DNA of 5,342 nt from an uncultured bacterium. GTDB taxonomy: Bacteria; Patescibacteriota; Minisyncoccia; Phycocordibacterales; CAWITU01. Every line of letters begins with the position of its first letter. Position 1 is the stretch's first letter. Location of the stretch: NCBI GenBank assembly GCA_903958115.1, contig CAJBRS010000059.1, positions 1-5,342 of the forward strand, given 5' to 3'. The position numbers were made by a program, and so were the translations under genes. This document shows, piece by piece, positions 5,272 to 5,342 of the stretch. The notes below the pieces were generated by a model. That model ran no database searches. It was not told the DNA's origin and saw only the letters and a program-made list of their open reading frames with translations.

Positions 5272-5342
5272 CTGTGAGGAATGAAGAGCGGAATCGAAAG
5301 CCGGAGCGAAGTTGCTAAGTCGTCGACTTTGACGACAAGCAA
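5272..5342. other. Non-coding tail with a hairpin at the window edge
   Basis: No convincing gene is present. GTCGTC (5319-5324) and GACGAC (5331-5336) pair around GACTTT, and flanking TTGC (5312-5315) and GCAA (5339-5342) can extend the stem. The structure may continue beyond the window. GCGGAATCGAA (5288-5298) is the inverted copy of 11 bases of the tmRNA T arm (5208-5218), but no tRNA fold surrounds it. An ATG at 5281 opens a frame that runs off the edge without a well-spaced ribosome binding site. Confidence 0.4.

Noticed and set aside
5281..5342. Possible new gene starting at ATG 5281
   Set aside because: AGGA abuts the ATG with no proper spacing, the peptide resembles no known protein, and the region is hairpin-rich; too little is visible to call it.

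Overview
This window most likely comes from a member of the Candidate Phyla Radiation (Patescibacteria, Parcubacteria-like). The inference rests on the AT-rich, lysine/asparagine-heavy coding style, the near absence of Shine-Dalgarno sequences, tight gene spacing, the divergence of the proteins, and tRNA and tmRNA genes that do not encode their CCA ends. No rRNA or other phylogenetic marker is present, so the placement is an inference.

Layout, left to right. Positions 1-1355 (+) are the helicase half of recG, cut by the left window edge. An overlapping membrane-anchored protein follows at 1348-2184 (+). It is translationally coupled to recG through a TTG start and looks like a divergent lysozyme/lytic-transglycosylase fold. 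A short gap with a good sigma70-type promoter leads into a tRNA-Ile with anticodon UAU (2241-2313, +). Two bases further on is the stop codon of the convergent ftsH (2316-4220, -). ftsH and smpB (4241-4687, +) are divergent with only 20 bp between start codons. That gap contains back-to-back -10-like hexamers, so both mRNAs are probably leaderless or nearly so. The smpB stop codon lies inside a perfect 28-bp inverted repeat (4683-4765). A second, 12-bp imperfect inverted repeat (4779-4806) directly precedes ssrA, the tmRNA gene (4813-5227, +). ssrA ends in a long A/T-rich terminator hairpin (5230-5271). The last 71 bases hold no gene I can support, but there is a hairpin at the window edge.

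Functional picture. The right half is a compact protein quality-control neighbourhood. tmRNA and SmpB rescue stalled ribosomes and add an alanine-rich, hydrophobic degradation tag. FtsH is a membrane AAA+ protease that in Escherichia coli can degrade such tagged proteins. The left half is RecG (fork reversal and recombination repair) with a co-transcribed envelope protein. The points most worth a second look are the perfect 28-bp palindrome swallowing the smpB stop codon, the rare UAU isoleucine anticodon, the 20-bp divergent start region, and the unusual fold by eye of the tmRNA pseudoknot-1 region. Nothing here is clearly a new defence or mobile system.
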